Counted from the first letter of the stretch, positions 18,216-27,453 are shown. The stretch: 64,000 bases of DNA from an uncultured Methanocorpusculum sp. (GCF_963667985.1 NZ_OY764081.1:620001-684000); one strand, 5' to 3'. Notes: a model not told the origin generated them from the sequence alone. Numbers and translations: made by a program.

Positions 18216-19799
18216 GTGAGCTTCAAAGTACTGGTATCTGATCCTCTTGCAGCAGAGGGTATTGCTATATTAAAGGATTTTTGCGAAGTCGATGAGAAAG
18301 CTGATCTCTCTGAAGATGAACTCGTAAAAATCATCGGTGAATATGATGCGTTGATCGTTCGCTCGGGGACCCAGGTTACAGCCCGGATCATCGAAGCAGC
18401 CGATAAAATGAAGTACATCGGCCGTGCCGGTGTTGGTGTCGACAATATCGACTGTGAAGCAGCGACCAAAAAAGGCATCATTGTTTCCAATGCGCCGGAG
18501 GGAAATACTCTCGCAGCAACCGAACACACGATCGCGATGATGATGGCAGTGGCGAGAAATATCCCGCAGGCAAGCGCGTCCCTGAAAAAGGGCGAGTGGA
18601 AACGCTCCAAGTTCATGGGCAACGAAATGAACGGCAAGGTTCTCGGTGTTGTCGGATTCGGGCGTATCGGCCGTGAAGTTGCCAAGCGTGCCCAGGCCCT
18701 TCAGATGACGGTCATCGCCTACGATCCGTTTATTCCTGCAGAGGTAGGAGCAGCAATGGGTGTCGAAATGATGAGCGTTGCCGAGCTCTTCACGAAAGCG
18801 GATGTCATTACGGTCCACACCCCCCTTATTCCGTCAACGACCCATCTCGTGAACAAGGAATCCATCGCGACGATGAAGACCGGCGTTCGGATGATCAACT
18901 GTGCCCGTGGCGGAATCATCGATGAGAAAGATCTCTACGATGCGATCGTCGCCGGGAAAGTTGCCGGAGCCGCTCTTGATGTATTCGAGACCGAACCGCC
19001 GACGGAGTCCCCTCTTCTGAAGCTTGACTCGGTGATCGTTACTCCCCACCTTGGGGCAAGCACGGTCGAAGCCCAGAAAAATGTGGCGATCTCCGTTGCC
19101 CATCAGTGCATCGATGTTCTGAAAGGTGGCTCTGCGAAGAGTGCGGTGAATGCACCGTTAGTAACGCCCGAAGTCAAGTCGAAGATCGATCCGTATGCGC
19201 TTCTCGCCGAGAAGATGGGAAGCCTTGTTGCCCAGATCGCCGACGGCGCGATCACGGAAGTGGAGTTTGCCTATCTCGGCGAGATCGCCGACCTTAAGCA
19301 GAATCTGAAGTATGTGACCCGGCTTGGAATCAAAGGTATGCTTGAGCAGGTTCTTCATGAGCCGGCCAACATCGTCAATGCCGAGATCATTGCCCAGGGA
19401 CGCGGTATTACAATTTTCGAGAAAACCTCGAGCGAGGCCGGCGATTACAAGTCTCTTGTGACGCTCACGTTCAAGACGGAAAAAGGCAACGAGTCGATCT
19501 CCGGTATCGTTACGCGTGCAGGCCCCCGTATCCTTTCTATCGGCAAATACGCGACCGATCTTGTCCCAAGCGGATACGTTATCCTTGCTGATCATGTAAA
19601 CCGTCCGGGCGTTGTCGGTCCGGTCGGCATGATCCTCGGCAAGCAAAATGTGAATATTTCCAGCATGCAGGTCGGCGGCAGAAATGTCGGTTCCGAGTCT
19701 CTGATGATCCTCGCGGTTGACGATATCGTCTCTCCTGAAGTTATGCAGGAAGTCGCGTCCAGTGACGGGATTACTGCTGCAAAGTTCGTACGGCTGTAA
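18216..19799 (+). CDS. serA: D-3-phosphoglycerate dehydrogenase
   Basis: 527 aa, first step of serine synthesis. NAD-binding GVVGFGRIGREVAKR near residue 145, catalytic region NCARGGIIDEKDL and TPHLGASTVEAQ. The C-terminal intervening domain and ACT domain (RPGVVGPVGMILGKQNVNIS) suggest serine feedback. Start is GTG at 18216; no strong RBS, so possibly leaderless. Confidence 0.96.
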   Translation: MSFKVLVSDPLAAEGIAILKDFCEVDEKADLSEDELVKIIGEYDALIVRSGTQVTARIIEAADKMKYIGRAGVGVDNIDCEAATKKGIIVSNAPEGNTLAATEHTIAMMMAVARNIPQASASLKKGEWKRSKFMGNEMNGKVLGVVGFGRIGREVAKRAQALQMTVIAYDPFIPAEVGAAMGVEMMSVAELFTKADVITVHTPLIPSTTHLVNKESIATMKTGVRMINCARGGIIDEKDLYDAIVAGKVAGAALDVFETEPPTESPLLKLDSVIVTPHLGASTVEAQKNVAISVAHQCIDVLKGGSAKSAVNAPLVTPEVKSKIDPYALLAEKMGSLVAQIADGAITEVEFAYLGEIADLKQNLKYVTRLGIKGMLEQVLHEPANIVNAEIIAQGRGITIFEKTSSEAGDYKSLVTLTFKTEKGNESISGIVTRAGPRILSIGKYATDLVPSGYVILADHVNRPGVVGPVGMILGKQNVNISSMQVGGRNVGSESLMILAVDDIVSPEVMQEVASSDGITAAKFVRL

Positions 19800-19841
19800 A
19801 TGCAGGGTATATCCCCTTCATTTTCCGGAACAAGTTAAAAA

Positions 19842-19851
19842 AATTTATATG
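19842..19851 (+). promoter_or_regulatory. TATA box of the tRNA-Val gene
   Basis: AATTTATATG preceded by an A-rich BRE-like stretch lies 43 bases before the mature tRNA start, which fits an archaeal tRNA promoter with a short 5' leader. Confidence 0.6.
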
Positions 19852-19893
19852 TGTCCAGTGACAATTTAGTAAGGCACACAGGTGCTTAAACCT

Positions 19894-19967
19894 GGACTCG
19901 TGGTCTAGTTGGCTATGACGTCGCCTTGACATGGCGGAGGTCCTGAGTTCGAATCTCAGCGGGTCCA
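19894..19967 (+). tRNA. tRNA-Val (anticodon GAC)
   Basis: Acceptor stem GGACTCG pairs with CGGGTCC, anticodon stem TCGCC/GGCGG encloses TTGACAT with anticodon GAC, and the T arm is CTGAG-TTCGAAT-CTCAG. Discriminator base A; CCA is not encoded. No intron. Confidence 0.95.
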
Positions 19968-20068
19968 CTGTTTTTTTTGTTTTTCTCGATTAGTTTTATG
20001 TTTATACAAGACCTGTTAAGCGATCGTTAGTTCCTAAAGCAGATGGAATTTTCAAATCGATTATTAGT

Positions 20069-21052
20069 TTATTCTCGGAGGTAACCTTGTAATCTTGCAG
20101 TAAATTTAACCCCATATCCCTGATCTTGAACATCTTTTTTGAGCATATCTCTAACTTTATCGCTCAATACAAATTGAGGTGTGTTTCTTATAGAGTATCC
20201 TGCATCTAAGACGATATCTGCAATTTCGTTCACACACATTCCATTAGACTCACAATATTCATCAATTGACAACTGCGTTACCGAATTGCTTAACCTAATA
20301 CTATCAGCAACATTTGCTATAATCTCTCTAGGGAATAAATTTACGTGGTTATGTCTGAACAAATCCTCTATTTTCTGACTCCAAAATATGTTCTGTTTGA
20401 AAACGATCTTCCCGGATCGTGTAGTCAAATCCTCACCCTTTCTCATTCTTAAACCAAATGCATCTTGTACTGTTGGTCTTTGAAATGGCTGTGCGCCAAT
20501 AAGTTCTGCATTTTCATCTGGAATCATGCCTAAACCATGCATGATTCTTATTACACCCGATCCACTTGTCTTTGGGAGGTACCTGTTTGTACCGATGTCA
20601 TATTCGTGTGTTGCAAAAAATGCAGCTACACAAATGTCTGATGTTACATCTATAATATCAGTTTTCAATCCATAATGTTGGGCTAGTGCTTCATATCTTA
20701 CATCAAGCCCATTTTCTTCTGCAAATTGAATTTGAGGGAAAGTCTTCATTATAGATATAAAATCTAGAATCTTTAATTTCTCAATAAGAATTTGCGCGTC
20801 TGATGGATTATTTCTGTAGATTGCCGGAATACATGTATCATATATGTTTTTTTCACCTCGATAATGGGTCCTTAACATGTGTTGTATTGGAAGAATCATT
20901 GCTTTACCATTGTCACACCCCATTATTTCAAAAGCATTGGAACTGCGTAAAACTACACGATTAGGATTCTCTCTCAATTTTAATATTGGATGATGTGTGT
21001 CGCATTTTCTGATGGCTTCAAGAATGTCATCTGAAACCTCATCTTTCGTCAT
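20069..21052 (-). CDS. FRG-domain protein, AT-rich, probably acquired
   Basis: 327 aa. Contains an FRG domain: HYRGEKNIYDTCIPAIYRN near residue 75 and ALAQHYGLKTDIIDVTSDIC near residue 130, followed by VAAFFATHEYD. The domain is frequent in mobile and defence-related loci; its biochemical role is not settled. The gene is visibly richer in A and T than its neighbours and stands alone next to a tRNA gene, which suggests horizontal transfer. No integrase or attachment site duplication was found. Start ATG at 21052, probably leaderless with an AT-rich promoter upstream. Confidence 0.8.
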   Translation of the reverse strand: MTKDEVSDDILEAIRKCDTHHPILKLRENPNRVVLRSSNAFEIMGCDNGKAMILPIQHMLRTHYRGEKNIYDTCIPAIYRNNPSDAQILIEKLKILDFISIMKTFPQIQFAEENGLDVRYEALAQHYGLKTDIIDVTSDICVAAFFATHEYDIGTNRYLPKTSGSGVIRIMHGLGMIPDENAELIGAQPFQRPTVQDAFGLRMRKGEDLTTRSGKIVFKQNIFWSQKIEDLFRHNHVNLFPREIIANVADSIRLSNSVTQLSIDEYCESNGMCVNEIADIVLDAGYSIRNTPQFVLSDKVRDMLKKDVQDQGYGVKFTARLQGYLRE

Positions 21053-21306
21053 ATATTCAGATAATATGTTCTGTGTTTAAAAGTTATTTCTGGTGAATGC
21101 GCATAATTCATCTTCTGTCTAAAATTATTATAAAATATAGAATCTCTCCAACAAAATATCGGGGATGAAAAGTGATTTCTGATAATCCGGCAATAAAAAT
21201 GGAGCTTCGTGAAATCAAAAATCTAACAGAGACCGATATAATGACTCACTGTATGTGTGGGCCCAGAATTTTTTTCTGATCTGTTCATTCCCAGAATATA
21301 AAAAAA

Positions 21307-22095
21307 TTATTTTGCCGGTTTCTTTACGTGGGTTTTAAGCTTCTCCCAAACCTCCATATGTTTCAGCGAGACCGAGCCCGGATAGGCTTTGGCCATACGT
21401 CTGCCCTGATAGTGGAATCTGGAAAGAAGCTGATTTTCATCCAGCCGTTCCCCGATCTTTTCCTGGATCGTATCACGTATCTTCGCTGCCTCAACAAGGC
21501 CTGTGCCTACCTTGGCGTTGATGATCTCTTCTGCTGCGCGAAGACGTTCGTTCAGTTTCAGGAGAGAGAAGACGGAGATGCCGATATCCAGTAATAATAG
21601 CAGTAAAACGATTCCGGTGGCGATGTTGATGATTTTATCCGGGATTTGGGTTGCTGCATGCGTGGTCAGCGGTTCGATGACCATGATGAAAAGAACGGAA
21701 AGAAGACCAAAGAACAGCGAACATTTCAGACAGATTCTCCCCTTGAAGTTGAATCTGTTTTTGGAGTAGTCCCACAATTTCAGATGGAACCATGTTTCCA
21801 TTATGGTTGCAACCGTAAATTCAAGAATCGTTGCAAGAAACATTCCCCCAAGGAAGACGAGGAGGATATTGATGATGGTGAAGTTGAATGCTGGAACGGG
21901 AGCGGCAAGAGGCGCCAGTAGATTTACGGCAATCATGATCAGGACGGCGCCAAAACCATAGATCGGGATGATCGGGCCGTTTAAAAATCCGCGGTTGATG
22001 AAATGTTTTGCTTTCACCGAGCAGTATGTCGTCTCCCAGATCCATCCAAGGAAACTGTAAAATACGAACCCGAGAAAGTAGGCGGCAGGTATCAT
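21307..22095 (-). CDS. Putative ABC-transporter-type membrane protein (CmpB-like family)
   Basis: About 262 aa. The start at 22095 (MIPAAYFLGFVFYSFLGWIWE) is preferred because the protein then opens with the conserved first helix and motif GWIWETTYCSVKAKHFINRG; the frame runs further upstream but would overlap the promoter of the divergent gene. Four or five membrane helices are followed by a charged helical C-terminus. The family is called 'putative ABC-transporter type IV' from homology only, and no ATPase gene is adjacent. Confidence 0.8.
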   Translation of the reverse strand: MIPAAYFLGFVFYSFLGWIWETTYCSVKAKHFINRGFLNGPIIPIYGFGAVLIMIAVNLLAPLAAPVPAFNFTIINILLVFLGGMFLATILEFTVATIMETWFHLKLWDYSKNRFNFKGRICLKCSLFFGLLSVLFIMVIEPLTTHAATQIPDKIINIATGIVLLLLLLDIGISVFSLLKLNERLRAAEEIINAKVGTGLVEAAKIRDTIQEKIGERLDENQLLSRFHYQGRRMAKAYPGSVSLKHMEVWEKLKTHVKKPAK

Positions 22096-22202
22096 GATGT
22101 ATTTTAGGTCAAATAAGGTAAAAAAAAGATACGGGAGTTGTGATCCCCTCGGGAATAGCCCGCCCCCTAAATTCATGTCATATCACATCCAAATACTACC
22201 CC

Positions 22203-23432
22203 ATGAAGTTTTCGCGGGAAATTGAACTTCGGGGCCACATTGTAGATTCCGGTATCCTTGCCAAAGTTATGGACACCGTGGTCGAATACAATGGTGATTT
22301 TGAAACGGAAGAGTTCACTTTAGGCCGGCAGAAGACGGATCCAAGTTATGCCAGAATGCAGATTTCTGCAGAGACGCCTGAGCAGCTCAGTACCCTGATC
22401 AGCGAACTTCGCCGGTTAGGTGTCCTTGTATCCGGGGAAGCCGAGGCCGAGCTCATCTCCGTTGTAAAAGCGAAGGTGGCGCCGGAAGGATTCTACTCAA
22501 CAACCAATCATCCGACCTATGTCCATTATCGGGATGCCTGGATCCCGGTCGACAATATGAAGATGGATGCCCTGATCTCGGTCGACACGACGAATATGAC
22601 CGCAAAGTGCGTTGTCCAGGGCAAACTTCAGCCGGGAGACACCGTTGTCGTCGGCGAAGAAGGCGTCAAGGTCGACTTTCCCGAACGTCCGCGTGAGATC
22701 GGCGTTTTCGAGTTTATGGGGGGAAACGTCTCTTCCGAGAGACCAAGCCGAACCATCATCAGCCGGATCGCAAAAGAACTCCTCTGGGTTAAATCCACTG
22801 GGAAAAAAGTCGCTCTTGTCGGCGGGCCTGCGATTGTTCACACGGGGGCCTCCGATGCGGTAGCTGCAATGATTAGCGAAGGGTATCTGGACGTCATCTT
22901 CGCCGGCAACGCTCTTGCGACCCACGATCTCGAGAGCAGCATCTTTGGAACATCGCTTGGCATGAATCTTGCGACCGGTGAACTGGTGAGCGGAGGACAT
23001 CGGCATCACCTCTATACCATCAATAAGATCATGAGTGCCGGCTCGATCCGTGCTGCCGTCGAATCCGGTCTGGTTACCCGGGGGATCATGTACGAATGCA
23101 TCAAAAATAATGTTCCCTACGTGCTTGCCGGCTCGATACGTGACGACGGCCCCCTTCCCGATGTTATTCAGAATGTCATGGAATCTCAGGATGCCATGCG
23201 CCGGCATATTCCCGAACTTGGCATGGTCTTGATGGTGGCAACACTCCTGCACTCCGTCGCTGTTGGAAATCTCCTTCCCTCCCATGTAAAAACCATCTGT
23301 GTGGATATAAATCCTGCCTCGGTCACCAAACTCATGGACAGGGGAACCTCTCAGGCAATTGGTCTAATCAGCGATGCCGGAACATTTATGCCGCTTCTTT
23401 TGGAAGAGTTGAGAAAGCAGTCAAAACAGTGA
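22203..23432 (+). CDS. TIGR00300-family enzyme (archaeal ornithine cyclodeaminase / LOR-SDH domain)
   Basis: 409 aa from ATG 22203, which gives the family start KFSREIELRGHIVDSGILAK. The central part (RPSRTIISRIAKELL; KVALVGGPAIVHTGASDAVA) and C-terminal Rossmann-like region match the TIGR00300 group, described as the LOR/SDH conserved region. Archaeal members have been assigned ornithine cyclodeaminase activity (proline synthesis) and cyanobacterial relatives form the C-terminal part of AgrE/ArgZ. The call rests on family recognition by eye. Confidence 0.75.
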   Translation: MKFSREIELRGHIVDSGILAKVMDTVVEYNGDFETEEFTLGRQKTDPSYARMQISAETPEQLSTLISELRRLGVLVSGEAEAELISVVKAKVAPEGFYSTTNHPTYVHYRDAWIPVDNMKMDALISVDTTNMTAKCVVQGKLQPGDTVVVGEEGVKVDFPERPREIGVFEFMGGNVSSERPSRTIISRIAKELLWVKSTGKKVALVGGPAIVHTGASDAVAAMISEGYLDVIFAGNALATHDLESSIFGTSLGMNLATGELVSGGHRHHLYTINKIMSAGSIRAAVESGLVTRGIMYECIKNNVPYVLAGSIRDDGPLPDVIQNVMESQDAMRRHIPELGMVLMVATLLHSVAVGNLLPSHVKTICVDINPASVTKLMDRGTSQAIGLISDAGTFMPLLLEELRKQSKQ

Positions 23433-23468
23433 TGCCCTGATTTTTCTCACCCACTCTTTTTTCACAAG

Positions 23469-23884
23469 TTACGTAAATCTCAGTTCGATTACCTTCAGCA
23501 GTTTTACCGATCCGTCAATGAATATCCCCCGCACACCCACATTTCGGGTTCCCGTTACCTGGGAGACAACGCCAATATATACGACTTCCGTTGCTCCGTT
23601 TGGCACATCCTTCACGACAGGGGTGTAGCCTTCGATTTCCAGAGATAGCTGGACGAGTTCATTCACTCTTCTTCCCTCGTAGATCGTCACAACGATGTCG
23701 TTACCGGATATCGCAGGATGTACGAGGACGTCCGGGTCGTCGAGTGACTGATCGAGAATGAGGAAGCGCCGAACAGTAATCCGCCAAGAGCAGCAACCAG
23801 GATCGCAAGGCTGGTTATCACGAGAGATATCGCCATAACCGTCCTTCTCTGTTTAGGGCTTGTTTTCTTGTAACGGATAACCAT
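23469..23884 (-). pseudogene. Small membrane-anchored partner protein of the Cache array, copy 1, frameshifted
   Basis: The first frame (from ATG 23884) gives a basic N-terminus and one membrane helix (MAISLVITSLAILVAALGGL), then shifts. The second frame continues with LDQSLDDPDVLVHPAISGND and VTIYEGRRVNELVQLSLEIE to the end at 23469. Comparison with the intact paralogue at 31931-32362 places a one-base loss at about 23753-23763. The topology (short basic end, one helix, external beta-rich domain) resembles archaeal pilin-like proteins, but no class III signal-peptide site is seen. It starts six bases after the stop of the Cache gene 23891-26719. Confidence 0.7.
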
Positions 23885-23890
23885 TTCAGT

Positions 23891-26719
23891 TCACTCGAGG
23901 ATAATCAGACTGCCAACATACACCGAGGCGTCTAGCGGTTCAACATATATCAGTACGTACTCTTCTTCGTTCGTGGGCGGGATACTCCAGAGACAATACA
24001 TCCATCCTCCGCCTGCCTGTGTAAGGGAAATGACCTCACGGGTTATCGACATGCCAAGAGAATTTGTCATGCCCAGCTGGTTGGTGCCAGCCATCTCCGG
24101 GTTCAGCGCATCGGCAAGGTCCGTTCCGTTTTCGGTGACGGCAAATGGATACAAACCTTCGATCTGCAGTTCGCTGTCTGGATCCTTGATCATCTCGATC
24201 ACTGATGAGACCCCTTCGGTTTTTGCCAGATACTGCATGTTTCTCACCTGATATGTCAGATCATCGTGCTTTGTCCAGGAGATGTACTGGTTCTGGGACA
24301 AGGGGTTGTCCTGCACATATATGCCTGCTCCAATAAGCCAGGTTTCGTCCACCGGCATCACGTAGGACAGTTTGAACTCCTGAGCATAGTCATGGTCCGG
24401 ATTTGGACCCATATAATATACGTATCCCCCGCCCTGCTGAGCTCTGGCGGCCATTCTCTGCAGTATTTTTATTCCGTTGGGATCTTCTCTGATCCATCGG
24501 TTTACGCCAATAAGCCCCGGCTGGAACGGGAGGGATAATGTTTCCCCGTCCATGCCGTAGGCAAAGATATACAGCTCTCCATCAACGAACTCCCCGTTTT
24601 GGTCATTGAACGCACTCAACGCCTCTTCTTTGGTATGGGTCTGCGTGTAAACATACGCCCTCTCGACAAAACTTTTTAGTTCTTCCATCGTCGGGGTCTC
24701 TGTAGTTTCGGTCGTTGTTTTCTCCGGGACATAGTCTGCAAGAACGAGCCGCCACTCCATGCCGTATCCGGGAAAGACGGTGTCCCAGACCACATTGGTC
24801 TGACTGAGGTTTACCCTGGTTGAATCATAGAAAAAGTATGAGGCATTCCCTGACTGATCTTCACATATGGTCTTCACTGCATCCTGAAGGGAACTGGTCT
24901 GGTAAAGAGCATCTGTGTAAAGGTTTCGACCGATCTTTTCTGTGTCTTTATCATAAATCACCAGACCGTCGGGTTGGGCAACCCATAAGGTATAGCCGTA
25001 TTCATTTCTGAGATATTCATCGCGTCCCGAGAAAAGCGACCATGTATTGATCCCGACCCGAAGTGTTCCGTTATAGTTTCCTTTTGCATCGTACACCGGA
25101 GAGGTGATGGTTACTCCGTTATCCTCAAAGAGTAAGCGTGAATATCCGGATACGATACACGCGGGTCCGGCAGCTTTGAGTTCCTCTTCGGTATAATGAT
25201 TCGTTGCCTTGCCGACACCGATCTCCATGGTTTTCCCCAGATCTTCGGTTGAGGCAATGAGCGTATCATTCATATCGAACAGTCCTGCTTCGAACGAAAA
25301 CGGGATGTCCCGTCTTAGTTTGAGCAGGGCAAGTTCAACGGCAGGAATACCCTCGACGGCTGCAAGATATCTCATGGTTCGAACCTGCTTAATGAGCTCG
25401 TTTCGCATCTTCCAGTCGACATAGGTCGTATGGGAAAACGGAGCATTATGTTCATACAGCCCCGCGCCAAGATACCATTCGTTGTCTACCGGGATCACGT
25501 AGGAGAGCTTTAATTCGGTAGAGTAACCCACGCTTGGATTTGGATACAGATAGAGAACATACCCGCCGCCCTGTTCTGCCCGTGCGATCACTCGCTGTAC
25601 ATATTTTACGCCGGCCGGATCCTCTGCAAACCAGGCATTTGCTCCAATAAGCCCCGGCTGATATGGTACCGACAACACGGTCCCGTCCATACCTCCTGCA
25701 AATATGTAGAGTTCACCATCGATGAATGGCCCTTTGGGGTCATTGAATGCAGCAAGCGCCGCGGTTTTTCCCTCTTTCTGAGCGTAGAGGTAGGCATTAG
25801 TAACGAAGGCTTTCAGCTCTTCCGGGGTAATGGTTTGTTCAGCGATTTCATGGGGTATTGGTGTATTGTCGGTGAGCACGATGCGCCAGGTCTGTCCGTA
25901 TCCGGGTTCGAGCGTATTCCAGACGACGTTCGTCTGGGAGATGTTGTGCCAGGCTGCCGAATAGAAAATGTAGGAGGTGTGTCCTGATTCGTTTGCAAGA
26001 ATATCTTTGGCAGCTGAAGTGAATGACGGTGTGTACGCCGATGAAGGGTTCGTGAGGTCGGATCCGATATCGGTCATTTCTTCGTTATAGAGCATGACAC
26101 CGTTTTCCTGAGCGGCCCAGACGGTATATCCGTATTTCTCCCTCAGTTCGTCCGCCGGCCCGGAGAAGAGGGATTCTATATTTAGAGATACCTGCAGGGT
26201 GCCATCATAATTTCCCTCTGCATCATAGACTGGTGCAATAACTTTTACTCCCCTTTCTCCGTTTTGGAATGTGACAAAGTTGGATACTACACAGGCAGAA
26301 CCGGCGGCTCTGAGATCGTCTTCAGTGTAAGGCGTGGTTACGATCTCCTCCCCAACCAGCTGCTGGCTATTCTGTTCTCCAGTAATGGCTGTAAGAATGT
26401 TGTCCTTGTCCACACGCCCTGCTTCGTATGAGAGGGGTATCTCGCTTTTGAGTTTCAGTAAAGCGAGATCGATCTCCGGACCGTCTTTTGGCATGCCGTC
26501 CAGTTCTCTCGCCGCATTCCACACCGCTGCAGTCGTCTCCTTCATCTGCTCATCGATGCTCTGCATATAGGGGTAGAGGGCGGCGTCCATCTCAGCATAA
26601 TATTCCTCGGAGACCGGCTGAAGCGTCGGAGTGTTCTGAGGTATAATGCAGCCGGATGCCGATATCAAAAGAAGAACTATCAGTATGAAGAGAATCTTTG
26701 AAAAAGCACGGTGTATCAT
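23891..26719 (-). CDS. Double-length Cache-domain lipoprotein (fusion of two paralogues)
   Basis: 942 aa, secreted lipoprotein: helix ILFILIVLLLISASGCIIP with lipobox ASGC, then only extracytoplasmic sequence. The first module (residues 40-460) holds a double Cache-type sensor followed by a second Cache-like part with FIDGELYIFAGGMDGTVLS and EQGGGYVLYLYPNP. At about base 25338 AAVEGIPAV, a near-C-terminal sequence in the paralogues, runs directly into ELALLKLRRDIPFSFEAG, a near-N-terminal one. The rest is a second module without its signal peptide. No histidine kinase, HAMP or chemotaxis domain follows. AAGGAG lies before the ATG. Ligand unknown. Confidence 0.85.
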   Translation of the reverse strand: MIHRAFSKILFILIVLLLISASGCIIPQNTPTLQPVSEEYYAEMDAALYPYMQSIDEQMKETTAAVWNAARELDGMPKDGPEIDLALLKLKSEIPLSYEAGRVDKDNILTAITGEQNSQQLVGEEIVTTPYTEDDLRAAGSACVVSNFVTFQNGERGVKVIAPVYDAEGNYDGTLQVSLNIESLFSGPADELREKYGYTVWAAQENGVMLYNEEMTDIGSDLTNPSSAYTPSFTSAAKDILANESGHTSYIFYSAAWHNISQTNVVWNTLEPGYGQTWRIVLTDNTPIPHEIAEQTITPEELKAFVTNAYLYAQKEGKTAALAAFNDPKGPFIDGELYIFAGGMDGTVLSVPYQPGLIGANAWFAEDPAGVKYVQRVIARAEQGGGYVLYLYPNPSVGYSTELKLSYVIPVDNEWYLGAGLYEHNAPFSHTTYVDWKMRNELIKQVRTMRYLAAVEGIPAVELALLKLRRDIPFSFEAGLFDMNDTLIASTEDLGKTMEIGVGKATNHYTEEELKAAGPACIVSGYSRLLFEDNGVTITSPVYDAKGNYNGTLRVGINTWSLFSGRDEYLRNEYGYTLWVAQPDGLVIYDKDTEKIGRNLYTDALYQTSSLQDAVKTICEDQSGNASYFFYDSTRVNLSQTNVVWDTVFPGYGMEWRLVLADYVPEKTTTETTETPTMEELKSFVERAYVYTQTHTKEEALSAFNDQNGEFVDGELYIFAYGMDGETLSLPFQPGLIGVNRWIREDPNGIKILQRMAARAQQGGGYVYYMGPNPDHDYAQEFKLSYVMPVDETWLIGAGIYVQDNPLSQNQYISWTKHDDLTYQVRNMQYLAKTEGVSSVIEMIKDPDSELQIEGLYPFAVTENGTDLADALNPEMAGTNQLGMTNSLGMSITREVISLTQAGGGWMYCLWSIPPTNEEEYVLIYVEPLDASVYVGSLIILE

Positions 26720-26729
26720 GATTGGACTC

Positions 26730-26780
26730 CTTAGTGAACAATAGGAAAGGGAAAGTTCTTATATCTTTTTATCGTGGGAA
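26730..26780 (-). promoter_or_regulatory. Conserved promoter block of the first Cache gene
   Basis: Read on the minus strand: TCCCACGATAAAAAGATATA then AGAACTTTCCC and ATTGTTCACTAAGGAG before the ATG. The TATA core is at 26759-26767. The same block, almost base for base, precedes the Cache genes at 29928 and 31752, so the copies are probably expressed together. Confidence 0.75.
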
Positions 26781-26797
26781 TTACTTTCAGTTTTTTC

Positions 26798-26846
26798 TCA
26801 TTCGAGAATCATAAAACTTGCAAAGCAGGCATCATTGCCCGCCGGT
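26798..26846 (-). pseudogene. Leftover 3' end of a lost Cache lipoprotein gene
   Basis: Minus-strand frame GNDACFASFMILE followed by TGA (26798-26800). This matches the C-termini of the paralogues (DDDAYFASFIILE at 30058; GNDTYFASYMILED at 28231) at protein and DNA level. Homology stops at about 26846, where the repeat-rich stretch begins. It shows that another Cache gene stood upstream of the fusion gene and was deleted or replaced. Confidence 0.75.
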
Positions 26847-27088
26847 GACCATCATGAGATGGAAAAAATCCATCGACCTACCACACCAAGAATCATTTTT
26901 GCAGACATTTTGCATGGGAGAGGTACGCTCAACTATTCTCCTCCACCTTTTTCCTCCTCATCACTCGCCTCAATGCCCCGGATTTTTTCCGCATCTCCAC
27001 TTGAAAACCACCATTTCGATTCCAAAAATCACCGTCTGCCAAGCAAAAACACCCCTCTTTTGACCAGCAAAAAACCATCACCCAACAA

Positions 27089-27113
27089 AAAATACGCCGA
27101 ATCCTGCCGATTT
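27089..27113 (+). repeat. 25-bp direct repeat, left copy
   Basis: AAAATACGCCGAATCCTGCC then GATTT; the partner at 27429-27453 differs at two positions (both C to T). The pair encloses the 31-bp inverted repeat. Confidence 0.8.
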
Positions 27114-27150
27114 GGCCGGCAAAACCCAAAAACTATATAAAGATATGCCC

Positions 27151-27181
27151 AGGCGCCTGAAAAAAACGATACCCCCGGAAA
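27151..27181 (+). repeat. 31-bp inverted repeat, left arm
   Basis: Begins AGGCGCCTGAAAAAAACGAT and ends ACCCCCGGAAA. Its reverse complement lies at 27362-27392 with 29 of 31 bases matching. A partial third copy of the tip (AGGCGCCT with a T run) is at 27244-27251. Confidence 0.85.
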
Positions 27182-27361
27182 AACTACCTACCTACGTATG
27201 TAGCTACAGCGGAAGAAAAAACTCTCATCAATCACTTTTTTTTAGGCGCCTAGTCTCTTTTATTATTATTTTATGTACATTGCAGAAGAGAGAGAGAGAG
27301 AGAGAAGAATCAAAATAAAAATTACTACTATATAAATTAGTAATGCAGTAGGGCGGAAATA

Positions 27362-27392
27362 TTTCTGGGGGTATCATTTTTTTCAGGCGCCT
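27362..27392 (-). repeat. 31-bp inverted repeat, right arm
   Basis: Reverse complement of the arm at 27151-27181 (29/31). The arms are separated by 180 bases that encode nothing recognisable and include a GA microsatellite. Confidence 0.85.
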
Positions 27393-27428
27393 CCCTATTA
27401 ATTTATATACTATGACCCAACCAAATCG

Positions 27429-27453
27429 AAAATACGTCGAATCCTGTCGATTT
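27429..27453 (+). repeat. 25-bp direct repeat, right copy
   Basis: Partner of 27089-27113 (23/25 identical), same orientation, outside the inverted-repeat arms. Confidence 0.8.

Noticed and set aside
21171..21278. Short GTG-started frame between the FRG and CmpB-like genes
   Set aside because: About 35 codons, no homology recognised; could be a gene remnant but cannot be supported.
27285..27305. GA microsatellite
   Set aside because: A simple repeat with no coding frame around it; noted only as part of the repeat-rich stretch.
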